Assembly (NCBI GenBank): GCA_040508085.1
Contig: JBEVNO010000194.1
Location: forward strand, 1-61,866
Source: ZC4RG30 sp040508085
GTDB taxonomy: Bacteria; Pseudomonadota; Gammaproteobacteria; Steroidobacterales; Steroidobacteraceae
Direction of reading: 5' to 3'
DNA length: 61,866 nucleotides
Below the pieces are notes generated by a model, which did not search any database, was not told where the DNA came from, and worked only from the letters and a program-made list of their open reading frames with translations. Within the stretch, counting starts at the first letter, position 1. Each line of letters opens with the position of its first letter. Below are positions 1 through 9,188 of the stretch, piece by piece. The position numbers were made by a program, and so were the translations under genes.

Positions 1-132
1 CGGATGTTCACCGGTCCACACGAGCACCGCGTGGCAGATACGGGGCATAACCTGCCACAGGAGTCTCCAGAGATTTTTACCGACGCTGTATTGCAGGTAC
101 GCGACTGGCTGGCGACAACCTCTTCCAGTTGA
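1..132 (+). CDS. alpha/beta hydrolase, C-terminal fragment
   Basis: Frame 1 is open from the first base to a TGA at 130-132 and gives 43 residues, the end of a longer protein that starts before the window. It contains GHNLPQE followed by an amphipathic helix, which is how many alpha/beta-fold hydrolases (epoxide hydrolase and haloacetate dehalogenase-like) present their catalytic histidine near the C-terminus. Substrate cannot be inferred. The 150 bases that follow show no clear terminator, so a separate promoter for the lactate genes probably lies there, but I cannot point to one. Confidence 0.6.
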   Translation, partial: RMFTGPHEHRVADTGHNLPQESPEIFTDAVLQVRDWLATTSSS

Positions 133-285
133 ACGCGCCGACACGCCCCAAGCCAGATGCCGGCATAGAGCGATGAGGGCCCCCGTGGTCCTTAGCGTCG
201 CTGTTCTTCCGTAACGGCGTGACACACGGGGCCGTTGCGCGGCATCATGAGCCGGAGCAGACCAGCACCCGACGAGAAAAAAACC

Positions 286-1896
286 ATGTGGGAGCAGAAC
301 TACCAGCCTCTGATGGACAGCCTCGGTTGGTCCACGGCCGCGGCGGCGGTGCCCATCCTGATTCCGCTGCTGCTGATTGGCGTATTCCGGAAACCTGCGT
401 GGATCGCCGGCCTTGCGGGCCTTGCTTCTGCGCTGGTCATTGCAATTGGCGTCTACCGGATGCCGGTTGAGCTGGCGGCGGGTTCCGCAACCATGGGCGC
501 GGCATTCGGGTTGCTGCCGATTGGCTGGATCGTCTACTGGGCCGTGGTGCTGTTCAGGCTCACCGACGAAACAGGCAATTTCGCCATCATCAAGGATTCG
601 ATCGGCGGCCTCACCACCGACAAGCGCCTGCAGGCGATGCTGATTGCATTCGCATTCGGTGCCTTCATCGAGGGCGCGGCGGGTTTTGGCACGCCCGTGG
701 CGGTGGCCGCGGCGATGATGACGGGCCTGGGCTTTTCGCCGCTGTTCGCTGCCGGCATCTGCCTGCTGGCGAACACGGCGCCGGTGGCCTTCGGTTCGAT
801 CGGTGTGCCCGTGGTCACGCTGGCGGGCACCACAGGCTTGCCGGAGCTTGAGCTCAGCGCGTGGGTGGGGCGGCTGTGCGCGCCGATCTCACTTTTCATC
901 CCGGCGTACCTGGTGCTGGTGATGGCGGGCTTCCGGGGGCTGAAGGGCGTGCTGCCGGCTGCCATCGTCTGCGGCGTGTGTTTTGCCGGTGTGCAGTTCC
1001 TGGTTTCGAATTTCATCGGCCCGCAGCTGGTGGATATCCTGGCTTCGCTCAGTGCCATGGCAGGCCTTGTCGTGCTCTTCAGGTTCTGGCAGCCGACGGA
1101 CGCATTCGTGCTGGCCGGTGAACATGCAGCGACACTGGCCCCGCAGTCGCACAGCTTCCGCCGCACGGTGCGGGGCTGGTCGCCGTACCTGTTCCTCGTG
1201 ATGTTCGTGCTCATCTGGGGATTTCCACAAACCAAGATGCTGCTGGAGACCACGAACCTGGTGTTCGACTGGCCGGGCCTGCACAACCAGATCCTGCGGT
1301 CGGCGCCCATGGTGGAGACGCCCACACCTTATGCCGCCCGCTATACGTTCAACTGGCTGGCCGCGGCAGGCAGCGCCTGCGCGCTGGCAACCATCGCGGC
1401 AGCCGTCGTGCTGCGGGTTCCGGTAGCGACCTATTTCGGCCTGCTCGGCCGCGTGGCCAGGCAGTTGTCGTTCTCGCTGCTCACCATGGCCTGCGTGCTA
1501 GCACTGGCCTATGTCATGAACTACAGCGGTGCGACCGTCACATTGGGTGAGGCGTTCGCGAAGACCGGCGTCGCCTTCCCCTTCTTCAGCGCACTGCTCG
1601 GCTGGCTGGGCGTGTTCCTCACCGGCAGCGACACCTCGGCGAATGCGCTGTTCGGCAACCTGCAGGTGGTCACCGCCAACAGCCTGGGACTCGATCCGGC
1701 CATGATGGCCGCGTCCAATTCCGCCGGCGGCGTGATGGGCAAGATGATCAGCCTCACCAGCATCGCCGTGGCGGTAGCCGCCACCGGCATGGCGCGTTCG
1801 GAGGAGGCCAAGCTGTTCCGCTTCACCATCAAGCACAGCGTGTTCCTGGCTTCGGTGCTGGGCGTGCTCGCCACCATCTACGCCTACGCACTCTAG
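286..1896 (+). CDS. lldP: L-lactate permease
   Basis: Inner-membrane lactate/glycolate:proton symporter of the LctP family. I chose the ATG at 286 (MWEQNYQPL) because family members begin with this W-x-QNY-x-P pattern; an in-frame ATG at 235 would add 17 untypical residues. The 536-residue product is close to the usual 550. It carries the family segments FIEGAAGFGTPVA and LTGSDTSANALF and about 12-14 hydrophobic helices throughout. Its stop codon lies 9 bases before the start of the FMN lactate dehydrogenase gene, so uptake and oxidation of lactate are co-transcribed. Strong resemblance to E. coli LldP over the whole length. Confidence 0.95.
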   Translation: MWEQNYQPLMDSLGWSTAAAAVPILIPLLLIGVFRKPAWIAGLAGLASALVIAIGVYRMPVELAAGSATMGAAFGLLPIGWIVYWAVVLFRLTDETGNFAIIKDSIGGLTTDKRLQAMLIAFAFGAFIEGAAGFGTPVAVAAAMMTGLGFSPLFAAGICLLANTAPVAFGSIGVPVVTLAGTTGLPELELSAWVGRLCAPISLFIPAYLVLVMAGFRGLKGVLPAAIVCGVCFAGVQFLVSNFIGPQLVDILASLSAMAGLVVLFRFWQPTDAFVLAGEHAATLAPQSHSFRRTVRGWSPYLFLVMFVLIWGFPQTKMLLETTNLVFDWPGLHNQILRSAPMVETPTPYAARYTFNWLAAAGSACALATIAAAVVLRVPVATYFGLLGRVARQLSFSLLTMACVLALAYVMNYSGATVTLGEAFAKTGVAFPFFSALLGWLGVFLTGSDTSANALFGNLQVVTANSLGLDPAMMAASNSAGGVMGKMISLTSIAVAVAATGMARSEEAKLFRFTIKHSVFLASVLGVLATIYAYAL

Positions 1897-1905
1897 GTTC
1901 GGGCC

Positions 1906-3057
1906 TTGCGGCTTCGCGACTGCCACAACTTCCATGATTTCCGCAGGCTGGCGCAGCGGCGCCTGCCGGGTCCGATCTTCAATTATATTGATGGCGCTGC
2001 TGACGACGAGGTGACCTACCGGCGCAATACAGCCGCCTTCGAGCGCTGCGACCTGGTACCCAATGTGCTGCGCGGCGTGCAGGATCTGGATCTGTCCGTC
2101 ACCGTCATGGGGCAGAAGCTCGCGCTGCCCGTCTACTGTTCGCCAACCGCGCTGCAGCGGCTGTTTCACCATGCGGGCGAGCGCGCCGTGGCAGCCGCCG
2201 CTTCCGGATTCGGCACGATGTTCGGTGTTTCCTCCCTGGGCACCGTGAGTCTTGCCGAGGTGAGGCAGGCTTACGCCACGCCGCAGTGCTACCAGTTCTA
2301 CGTGCACAAGGATCGCGGCCTGAACCAGGCCATGCTGCAGAGCGCCCGGCAGGCTGGCGTGGATGTCATGATGCTCACCGTCGACACCATCACCGGTGGC
2401 AACCGCGAGCGCGACCTGCGCACCGGTTTTGCCATTCCAATGCGGCTCACCCCCGCGGGCCTGTTGCAGTTCGCGCTCAAGCCACGCTGGGGCTTCAACT
2501 ACATCACCCACGAGCGCTTCCGCATGCCGCAGCTCGAAGAGCATGTCGAGCTGCCAGGTGGCTCCATATCCATAGGACGCTATTTCAGCGAGATGCTCGA
2601 CCCGGCCATGGACTGGAACTATGTGGCCCAGATGGTGAAGGAGTGGGACGGGCAGTTCTGCTTGAAGGGCGTGATGTCCGTGGAGGACGCCAGGCGGGCG
2701 GTGGACATCGGGTGCACCGGCATCGTGCTGTCCAACCACGGCGGCCGGCAGCTCGATGGTTCCCGCACCGGGTTCGACCAGCTTGCAGAAATCGTGGACG
2801 CGGTCGGTGACCGCATCGACGTGATGATGGACGGTGGGGTGCAGCGGGGCACTCATGTGCTGAAGGCGCTGTCGCTGGGCGCCAAGGCAGTAGGGCTCGG
2901 ACGCTACTATCTCTTCCCGCTGGCCGCGGCCGGCCAGGCAGGGGTCGAGCGGGCGCTGGGGCAGATGCTCGCGGAGCTCACACGGGGCATGAAGCTCATG
3001 GGTTGCAGCTCGATCAGCCAGCTGAATCGCGGCAATCTGCGCTTCAGGTCATCGTGA
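1906..3057 (+). CDS. lldD: FMN-dependent L-lactate dehydrogenase
   Basis: Membrane-associated flavoenzyme of the alpha-hydroxyacid oxidase family that oxidises L-lactate to pyruvate and passes electrons to quinone. The 383 residues show the N-terminal FNYIDGAADDE segment, an FMN-binding TIM barrel, and SNHGGRQLD with the catalytic base His278, followed by the DGGVQRG phosphate-binding loop. The start is a TTG at 1906 (MRLRDCHNFHDF), 9 bases after the permease stop; no ATG fits the family N-terminus. A related hydroxyacid such as mandelate is possible, but the neighbouring lactate permease makes L-lactate the best guess. The kinase gene starts 5 bases downstream. Confidence 0.92.
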   Translation: MRLRDCHNFHDFRRLAQRRLPGPIFNYIDGAADDEVTYRRNTAAFERCDLVPNVLRGVQDLDLSVTVMGQKLALPVYCSPTALQRLFHHAGERAVAAAASGFGTMFGVSSLGTVSLAEVRQAYATPQCYQFYVHKDRGLNQAMLQSARQAGVDVMMLTVDTITGGNRERDLRTGFAIPMRLTPAGLLQFALKPRWGFNYITHERFRMPQLEEHVELPGGSISIGRYFSEMLDPAMDWNYVAQMVKEWDGQFCLKGVMSVEDARRAVDIGCTGIVLSNHGGRQLDGSRTGFDQLAEIVDAVGDRIDVMMDGGVQRGTHVLKALSLGAKAVGLGRYYLFPLAAAGQAGVERALGQMLAELTRGMKLMGCSSISQLNRGNLRFRSS

Positions 3058-3062
3058 CCTGA

Positions 3063-4967
3063 ATGAAGCCCACTGGCGTGCTGTGGTCAATTGCCGCGGT
3101 CGTTGCAGTGTTGATTCTCGCGGCCGACCTGCTGAGCCCGCTGCAGGGTGCCATTGCCGTGCTGTACATCATCGTCGTGCTGCTGGTTGCCCGTGCCGGC
3201 GGCCGCCGGGCCGTGATCGCTGCCGGTCTGGCCTGCGGCGCGCTGACGCTGCTGGCATTTGCGGCCGGGCATCTCGGATCACCCCTCGATGCCGCATACG
3301 TGCGGCTCGGCGTCAGCCTGGTGGCCATCGCCGCCACCACTCTGCTTTCCATCCGTGACCAGAGCTCGCGCACCACGCTGGCCGAACAGGCCCGCCTGCT
3401 GGGACTCAGCCACGACACCGTCATCATCCGCGATACGGACGATGTCGTCGTGTTCTGGAATGAGGGCGCCGAACAGCTTTACGGCTGGCTGCGTGCCGAG
3501 GCGCTGGGCCGGCGCTGCAATGAGCTGCTGCACAGTGAATTTCCGGCCCCTGAAGTGGAACGGGCATTGCAGAGCGCGGGCCAGTGGTCTGGAGAGCTGG
3601 TGCGCACGCGTCGCGATGGCAGCCGCATCGTGCTGCTCAGTCGATGGCTGCTGCGCCGCGATCCGCACGGGCGCGGGATTGGCGTCATCGAGAGCAGCGC
3701 TGACGTGACGGAGCAGCTGCGCGCCGATGCCCGGCGCCAGCAGTCTGAGCAGCGTTACGCAACCATCTTCAATTCAGCGGGCTTTGCCATCTGGGAATCC
3801 GACTGGTCGGCGACGCGCCGCTACTTGCACGGTGCGGCGCCGGCGCACGAAGGTTTGCGCGCATGGCTCGCGGCGCATCCCGAAACCATACGCGCCTGCG
3901 TCGACGGCGCCGTCATTGGCGAGGCGAATGACGCAGCTGTCGCCTTGTTCGGCGCGGCGCATCGCAGCCAGCTGGTCGGACGCACGGCTGCCGGCTTTTG
4001 TGTGCCGGAATCACAGGCGGCGTTCGCGGAAGTGCTGGCGGCACTGGCGGGCGGCGCGCAGATGGTCGAAACCGAAGTGCCGATCCTGCGTCTGGACCAG
4101 CGCCGGGTAGAGGTGGTGTTGCGCCTGCGCCTCCTGCCTGAAGATGAGCCCTGGTCGCGGGTGCTGATGATGGCGCTGGACGTGACCGAGCGTAACGAGG
4201 CGCGCGCGCGGGTCGAGCAGGCTTCGGCACAGCTGGTGCACGCCGCGCGCATCTCAACGCTTGCACAGCTCGCGGCCTCCATCGCGCATGAGGTCAACCA
4301 GCCGCTGGCAGCCATCATCAATTACGGCAGGTCCGGCAAGCGCTGGCTGGTCCGCGATGAGCCGGACGTGGCCGAAGTCGCCAACAGTCTCGACCAGATC
4401 GTTGCCAACGGCAACCGCGCGGCCGATGTCATCAGTCGCGTGCGCTCGCTGGCGCGCAAGGGCGTGCTGGAATCCGCGCCGCTGAGTCTCGGCCAGCTGG
4501 CCGAGGAGTCGCTGGAGCTGGTGCAACGCGAGGCGCGCGTGGCCCAGGTCACGGTGCATTTCGTGCGCACCGAGGGGTTGCCGCCGGTGCTGGGTGACCG
4601 GGTGCAGATCCAGCAGGTGATGGTGAACCTGCTGATGAATGCCATCCAGGCGATGCAGGAGATGGCTGACGCCCGCCGTGAGTTGCGCATTCAGCTCGAC
4701 CTGCATGGGCCGGCATGGGTGCGCACGGCCATCGAGGATACCGGCCCCGGTATAACCGGCGACACGGCGCGCATTTTCGACCCCTTCTACACCACCAAGC
4801 CAGACGGCATGGGCATGGGTCTTTCGATCTGCCGCTCGATCATTGAAGCGCAGGGTGGGCGCATCGAGGCCGGCAACAACCCCGGTGCCGGGGCGACGTT
4901 CGCCTTCACGCTTCCGGTCCATCGCGGTATCGCGGCGCAGGTTTCCAGTGCTCATACCTCCGTATAA
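3063..4967 (+). CDS. PAS-domain sensor histidine kinase, FixL/DctB-like
   Basis: A 634-residue hybrid of membrane anchor and cytosolic kinase. Residues about 5-100 hold three to four hydrophobic helices, about 110-215 a PAS domain (TVIIRDTDD, VFWNEGAEQLYGW), about 225-380 a second, more divergent PAS-like domain, then a HisKA domain with phospho-acceptor His409 in ASIAHEVNQPLAA. The catalytic domain has an N box (NLLMNAIQAM), a G1 box (DTGPGI) and a G2 box (GMGMGLSI). The HEVNQPLAA form is typical of FixL- and DctB-type kinases. There is no recognisable haem-PAS histidine context. It starts 5 bases after lldD and is followed by two response regulators, so it probably senses lactate supply or respiratory state. 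Confidence 0.88.
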   Translation: MKPTGVLWSIAAVVAVLILAADLLSPLQGAIAVLYIIVVLLVARAGGRRAVIAAGLACGALTLLAFAAGHLGSPLDAAYVRLGVSLVAIAATTLLSIRDQSSRTTLAEQARLLGLSHDTVIIRDTDDVVVFWNEGAEQLYGWLRAEALGRRCNELLHSEFPAPEVERALQSAGQWSGELVRTRRDGSRIVLLSRWLLRRDPHGRGIGVIESSADVTEQLRADARRQQSEQRYATIFNSAGFAIWESDWSATRRYLHGAAPAHEGLRAWLAAHPETIRACVDGAVIGEANDAAVALFGAAHRSQLVGRTAAGFCVPESQAAFAEVLAALAGGAQMVETEVPILRLDQRRVEVVLRLRLLPEDEPWSRVLMMALDVTERNEARARVEQASAQLVHAARISTLAQLAASIAHEVNQPLAAIINYGRSGKRWLVRDEPDVAEVANSLDQIVANGNRAADVISRVRSLARKGVLESAPLSLGQLAEESLELVQREARVAQVTVHFVRTEGLPPVLGDRVQIQQVMVNLLMNAIQAMQEMADARRELRIQLDLHGPAWVRTAIEDTGPGITGDTARIFDPFYTTKPDGMGMGLSICRSIIEAQGGRIEAGNNPGAGATFAFTLPVHRGIAAQVSSAHTSV

Positions 4968-5014
4968 GGGCGTCGCGGCGTGGAAAATGCGAAAACCGTG
5001 GATGTGCCAGGTTA

Positions 5015-5386
5015 ATGATGACCAAGCAGCCGTTCCATATCTGCATTGTTGATGATGATGGCGCCGTCCGCGCAAGCCTGGAGAGCTATCTGCGCTCGGC
5101 CGGCTTGGGCGTGAACAGCTTCGACTCGGCGGAGGGCTTCCTGAATTCAGAATGGCGGCGTCTGACAGATTGCCTGATCACTGACCTGAACATGCCCGGG
5201 CTCGGGGGGCTGGGACTGCAGCGTGAGCTGAACCGGCTGGGGCGCGACTTTCCGGTGATCGTGATGACTGCTTATCCGACGATGTCAGCGCGTGCGGAGT
5301 CGGCCAGCATGGGGGTGGCCGCCTTTCTCGAGAAGCCGATCGACCCCGATCTGTTGCTCGATCGGGTCGAGAGCATGTTGCGCTGA
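5015..5386 (+). CDS. single-domain response regulator (receiver only)
   Basis: A 123-residue CheY-like receiver with no output domain. It has the acidic pair in IVDDDGAV, the phospho-acceptor Asp57 in TDLNMPG, a switch Thr in VIVMTAYPT and the conserved Lys in FLEKPID. It lies 47 bases after the kinase gene and 42 bases before a FixJ-type regulator. A stand-alone receiver next to a kinase usually acts as a phosphate sink, a feedback element or a protein-protein switch. Which of the two receivers is the main partner of the kinase cannot be told from sequence. Confidence 0.85.
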   Translation: MMTKQPFHICIVDDDGAVRASLESYLRSAGLGVNSFDSAEGFLNSEWRRLTDCLITDLNMPGLGGLGLQRELNRLGRDFPVIVMTAYPTMSARAESASMGVAAFLEKPIDPDLLLDRVESMLR

Positions 5387-5428
5387 TGCATAGCCGCGGA
5401 CGCGTAGTTCAGACAAAGGGAGATTGTC

Positions 5429-6085
5429 ATGCCTGGGTCGATACAGAGTGCGCCGCTGGTGTGTGTGATAGACGATGATGCGGCCATGCGCGGTTCGCTC
5501 GACAGCCTGCTGCGATCCAATGGCTTCGCGGCGCTGACCTTCGACGGGCCACAGGCCTATCTGGCTACTCCTGATACCGACCACGCTGCCTGCCTCATAC
5601 TTGACGTGCGGTTGCAGTGCGCGGACGGCCTTGAATTCCAGCAGGCTTTGGCAGAGAGCGACATGCATGTGCCGGTGGTCATGATCACCGGCTACGGTGA
5701 TATCCCGATGACTGTGCGCAGCATGAAAGCCGGCGCGGTCGACTTTCTCGCCAAGCCATTCGAGGAACAGGATCTGCTGCGCGCGGTGCGCGAGGCGGTG
5801 CAGCGCGATCAGTATCGTCGCTCGCAGCTGCAGGCAGATGCGGGCCTGCGGGCGCGTTATGAGTCGCTGACACCACGTGAACGCGAAGTGATGGCCCTGG
5901 TCACCGCGGGATTGATGAACAAGCAGGTGGCATCCCGGTTGGGCGTCAGTGAGATCACCGTGAAGATTCATCGTGGCAATACCATGCGCAAGATGGGCGT
6001 GCGCTCACTGGCCGATCTGGTGCACGCCGCCGAGATACTGGGCGTGCGCGATTCAGCCGTTCAACGCACCCATAGCGCAGACTGA
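5429..6085 (+). CDS. FixJ/LuxR-type response regulator
   Basis: A 218-residue DNA-binding response regulator. Residues 1-125 are a receiver (VIDDDAAM, Asp59 in LDVRLQ, MITGYGD, FLAKPFEE); residues about 145-210 are a LuxR-type helix-turn-helix (LTPREREVMALV, NKQVASRLGVSEITVKIHR). The usual MPG after the acceptor Asp is replaced by LQCAD. It is preceded by a good ribosome-binding site (AAAGGGAG) about 8 bases before the ATG at 5429. As the last gene of the lldP-lldD-kinase-receiver cluster it is the probable transcriptional output of that system; lldPD is the obvious candidate target, by position only. Confidence 0.88.
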   Translation: MPGSIQSAPLVCVIDDDAAMRGSLDSLLRSNGFAALTFDGPQAYLATPDTDHAACLILDVRLQCADGLEFQQALAESDMHVPVVMITGYGDIPMTVRSMKAGAVDFLAKPFEEQDLLRAVREAVQRDQYRRSQLQADAGLRARYESLTPREREVMALVTAGLMNKQVASRLGVSEITVKIHRGNTMRKMGVRSLADLVHAAEILGVRDSAVQRTHSAD

Positions 6086-6262
6086 TGGCATAGCCGCGCA
6101 TTTCAAGCCCATACATTGGTCTTATTCAGGTCCACGCGTGCAGGCACTACAACTGCGTCCATCAACCTTGTCTCCCACGCGGAGCAGATGGACGGCGACA
6201 TGCGCGGCAAGAACGACGGAAAAAACTACTCGATGCCCGGAAAGGGCGGCGAACGCTCCATA

Positions 6263-6760
6263 ATGAAAGAAGATCTGGCGCGGCGATCGCACCAGATCCA
6301 CTGGCCGGGGGAGTTCAGGCCCGAGGACGCGAGCCTTTTCTCCCACAACGAACTTCACATCGAGGCGCCGGCCGAGAAGATCTGGCGGCACCTGGTGGAT
6401 GTGGAGCGGTGGCCTTCCTGGTATCCAAACTCCCGGAACATCCGGCTCCTGGACGACGCGGTCAAGCTCGGCGCCGAGGTCCGATGGCGGTGGACGACCT
6501 ATGGCTTCGCGATGGAGAGCCGAGTGGATGAGTATGTGCCGACCCACCGGCTGGCCTGGTATGGATACTCGCCAGGATTCGCGCCCGTGTTCTATCACGC
6601 GTGGCTGTTGCAGCCGCAGGGTAACGGGGTCCACGTGGTGACGGAACTGGCCGGCGCGGGGACGGTGGCGTCGGAGATTCGCCAGGCCGACGAGGGCGTC
6701 ATGCATCGGGGGCACGACCTTTGGCTGGCTACATTGAAATGGGTATCGGAAGGCCCTTGA
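6263..6760 (+). CDS. SRPBCC (polyketide cyclase/START-like) protein
   Basis: About 165 residues from the ATG at 6263 (MKEDLARRSHQIHWP). In-frame ATGs at 6116, 6188 and 6233 exist, but the related proteins I recall begin a few residues before the RSHxIHWP segment. The body (ELHIEAPAEKIWRHLVDVE, WPSWYPNS) is a classic START/Bet v1-like ligand-binding fold that would enclose a hydrophobic small molecule. No catalytic function can be assigned. It ends 47 bases from the convergent MFS gene and has no obvious operon partner. Confidence 0.72.
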   Translation: MKEDLARRSHQIHWPGEFRPEDASLFSHNELHIEAPAEKIWRHLVDVERWPSWYPNSRNIRLLDDAVKLGAEVRWRWTTYGFAMESRVDEYVPTHRLAWYGYSPGFAPVFYHAWLLQPQGNGVHVVTELAGAGTVASEIRQADEGVMHRGHDLWLATLKWVSEGP

Positions 6761-6807
6761 GCGACTGCGTGAGGTGCCGGCTTGCTGACGGCAGGTTCCC
6801 AGGGCCC

Positions 6808-8151
6808 TCAGGTCTTGACCGTTGTCTCCCGTGCGGCCCATTCGCGGTTGATGGCGAGCGCGATCAAGGTGCAGAGCACTCCGGATAGCAGGTAGAGGCC
6901 CACCGACCACAGGCCGAAGCGGCTGGCGAGCAATAGGGCGACCAGGGGTGCGAAGCCGGCTCCAATGAACCAGGCCGAATTGCCGACGATGGCGGCTCCC
7001 GTATAGCGATGGTTGGGGGGGAAGTTGCCGTTGACTGCACCCGAGGACTGGCCAAAGGCCAGCCCGAGCAGCACGAACCCGCTGAGCATGTAGACCGCTT
7101 CTCCAAGGCTGCCGGCCCCGAGCAGCTGCGGCGCAAAGCCGCTGTATGCGCCGATCATCGCAGCTGACACGCCCAACACCGCGCGGCGGCCCACCCGGTC
7201 CGCGACAAAACCAGAGGCCATCATGGCGCCGACACAGACCAGGGCCCCCACGGCCTCGAGCATCAGGAAGCGTACGGGCTGGCCGCTGGTGTGCAGCTGC
7301 ACCCAGGACAGCGGGAACACGGTGACCAGATGGAACAGCGCGAAGCTCGCCAGCGGCGCGAAGGCGCCCAGCAGGATGGTGCGCCATTCACTGACCAGCG
7401 TGCGGAACGGCGGCGAGGGCTGCAGCTCGCGCGTCTGGAAGGCGCGCTCGAACTCAGGTGTCGCCACCAGACGCAGCCGTGCGAACAGTGCCACCACGTT
7501 GATCGCGAGCACCACGAAGAAGGGATAGCGCCAGCCCCAGCCAAGGAAATCCGCAGGGCTCAGCAGCGCGAGGAAGTAAGCGAACAGCACGCTCGCCAGT
7601 ACCAGACCCAGTGGGGCGCCCAGCTGCGGCACCATGGCATACCAGCCGCGCCGGCCACGCGGCGCGTTCAGCGCCAGCAGCGATGGCAGGCCATCCCAGG
7701 CGCCCCCCAGCGCAATGCCCTGGCACAGCCGGAACAGACCGAGCAGCCAGGCGCTGAGGGCGCCCACCTGCGCATGCCCCGGCAGCAGCGAGATCGCCAT
7801 CGTGGCGCCGCCCAGCAGGAACAGCGCAATCGTGAGCTTGGCGCCGCGGCCATAGCGGCGGTCGATGGCGGTGAACAGCAAAGTGCCCACGGGCCGCCCG
7901 ATGAAGGCCAGCGAAAAGAGTGCGAAGGAATACAGGGTGCCGGTGAGGGGGTCGACATACGGGAACACCACCGCCGGAAAGACCAGCACCGAGGCGATCG
8001 CATAGACGAAGAAGTCGAAGAACTCGCTGGTGCGTCCGATGATGACGCCGATGGCGATGTCGCCGGGCGAGATGGCGTCGTGACGGGCGTTGACCAGCCG
8101 CGCATCGCGCTCCAGTTCAGACGAATTCGGCGTGGACGCAGGGATAGACAT
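6808..8151 (-). CDS. MFS transporter, metabolite:H+ symporter family
   Basis: A 447-residue inner-membrane transporter with about 12 hydrophobic helices. It has the loop 2-3 signature RPVGTLLFTAIDRRYGR and RLCQGIALGGAWDG in helix 4, as in the metabolite:H+ symporters (ShiA, ProP and KgtP type). The N-terminal ISPGDIAIGVIIGRTSEFFDFF is characteristic of the same group. The start at 8151 is preceded on the minus strand by GAGGAA six bases upstream. The substrate is probably an organic acid or osmolyte but is not resolved. It is divergent from the quinol oxidase operon across 92 bases. Confidence 0.85.
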   Translation of the reverse strand: MSIPASTPNSSELERDARLVNARHDAISPGDIAIGVIIGRTSEFFDFFVYAIASVLVFPAVVFPYVDPLTGTLYSFALFSLAFIGRPVGTLLFTAIDRRYGRGAKLTIALFLLGGATMAISLLPGHAQVGALSAWLLGLFRLCQGIALGGAWDGLPSLLALNAPRGRRGWYAMVPQLGAPLGLVLASVLFAYFLALLSPADFLGWGWRYPFFVVLAINVVALFARLRLVATPEFERAFQTRELQPSPPFRTLVSEWRTILLGAFAPLASFALFHLVTVFPLSWVQLHTSGQPVRFLMLEAVGALVCVGAMMASGFVADRVGRRAVLGVSAAMIGAYSGFAPQLLGAGSLGEAVYMLSGFVLLGLAFGQSSGAVNGNFPPNHRYTGAAIVGNSAWFIGAGFAPLVALLLASRFGLWSVGLYLLSGVLCTLIALAINREWAARETTVKT

Positions 8152-8243
8152 GCCAGTTCCTCAATCGCCGGTTCTTATCGCACGCACCCGGTGGGCGCGC
8201 AAGAGTGAGTTATCCTTATTGCCGACGCTGTATGGTATAGGCA

Positions 8244-9188
8244 TTGTCCGTGCTTCCACTTCTGCTGCAGCAGGGCATCGTGCTGGCGAGGCGATTGAAA
8301 AAGTCTTCACTACTGGCCCTGGCTGGCTTTCTGGCAGGCTGCAGCCACGCGGTGCTCGATCCGGCAGGCGACATCGCGCGCCAGCAGCGCGACATCGTCT
8401 ACATCTCCACCGGCCTGATGCTGTTGATCATCATTCCGGTCATCATCCTGATCGTCCTGTTCGCCTGGCGCTACCGCAAGGGCGGGCGGGGCACCTATGA
8501 CCCGGCCTTCGATCATTCCACGGGTCTGGAGCTTGCCATCTGGGCCGCGCCGCTGCTGATCATCATCGCGCTGGGCGCGCTGACCTGGTCCAGCACCCAC
8601 CTGCTCGACCCCTTCCGGCCGCTGCCGACGAAGCCGGGCGAGCGCCCGCTGGTGGTGCAGGTGGTCTCGCTCGACTGGAAGTGGCTGTTCGTCTACCCGG
8701 AAGAGGGTATCGCCACGGTGAATGAGCTGGTACTGCCGGTGGATCGCCCCGTGCGCTTCGACATCACCTCCACCAACATGATGAATGCGTTCTACGCACC
8801 GACGCTGGCCGGAATGATCTATGCCATGCCCGGCATGCGCAGCCAGTTGCATGCAGTGCTCAACCGCGAGGTCGAGTCCGAGGGCTTTTCGTCCAACTAC
8901 AGCGGCAGGGGCTTCTCCGGCATGCGCTTCCGGTTCCGGGGCGTGGCGGCGGGAACCTTCGACCGCTGGGTGAGCGACGCCGCGGGCGGCGAGGGTGCAC
9001 TCGACCTGGCCAGCTATCGCGCGCTGCTGGTGCCTTCGGAGAATGTCCCCGCGCAGCGTTTTGCCCGTATCGACCCTGATCTGTTCCGGCGCATTCTCGA
9101 GCGTTGCGTGGAACCTGGAACCACCTGCCTCGGTGATGCGATGCGGGCCACCGGCCACGCTCACCCGCCTGGAGAACCTGCACCGTGA
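8244..9188 (+). CDS. cyoA: ubiquinol oxidase subunit II (CyoA-like lipoprotein)
   Basis: Subunit II of a haem-copper quinol oxidase. A signal peptide ends in the lipobox LAGC (Cys33 in this numbering), followed by two membrane helices (residues about 50-75 and 90-115) and a periplasmic cupredoxin domain. That domain has MPGMRSQLHAV and GFSGMRFRF but none of the CuA cysteine/histidine ligands, so electrons come from quinol, not cytochrome c. The long frame opens with TTG at 8244; GTG 8280 or TTG 8295 (which gives a start of the MKKSS type) would give a more normal signal peptide, so the start is uncertain. The stop overlaps the next start in GTGA. Confidence 0.93.
   Translation: MSVLPLLLQQGIVLARRLKKSSLLALAGFLAGCSHAVLDPAGDIARQQRDIVYISTGLMLLIIIPVIILIVLFAWRYRKGGRGTYDPAFDHSTGLELAIWAAPLLIIIALGALTWSSTHLLDPFRPLPTKPGERPLVVQVVSLDWKWLFVYPEEGIATVNELVLPVDRPVRFDITSTNMMNAFYAPTLAGMIYAMPGMRSQLHAVLNREVESEGFSSNYSGRGFSGMRFRFRGVAAGTFDRWVSDAAGGEGALDLASYRALLVPSENVPAQRFARIDPDLFRRILERCVEPGTTCLGDAMRATGHAHPPGEPAP

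Noticed and set aside
1498..2856. Minus-strand frame of 452 codons opposite lldP/lldD
   Set aside because: Antisense to two clear genes, low-complexity composition, no motif.
6122..7387. Minus-strand frame of 421 codons across the SRPBCC and MFS genes
   Set aside because: It is out of frame with the MFS gene and antisense to the SRPBCC gene; no domain seen.
8205..8243. Possible promoter boxes before cyoA (TTATCC, TATAGG)
   Set aside because: Spacing is about 20 bases and both boxes are poor, so I do not annotate it.
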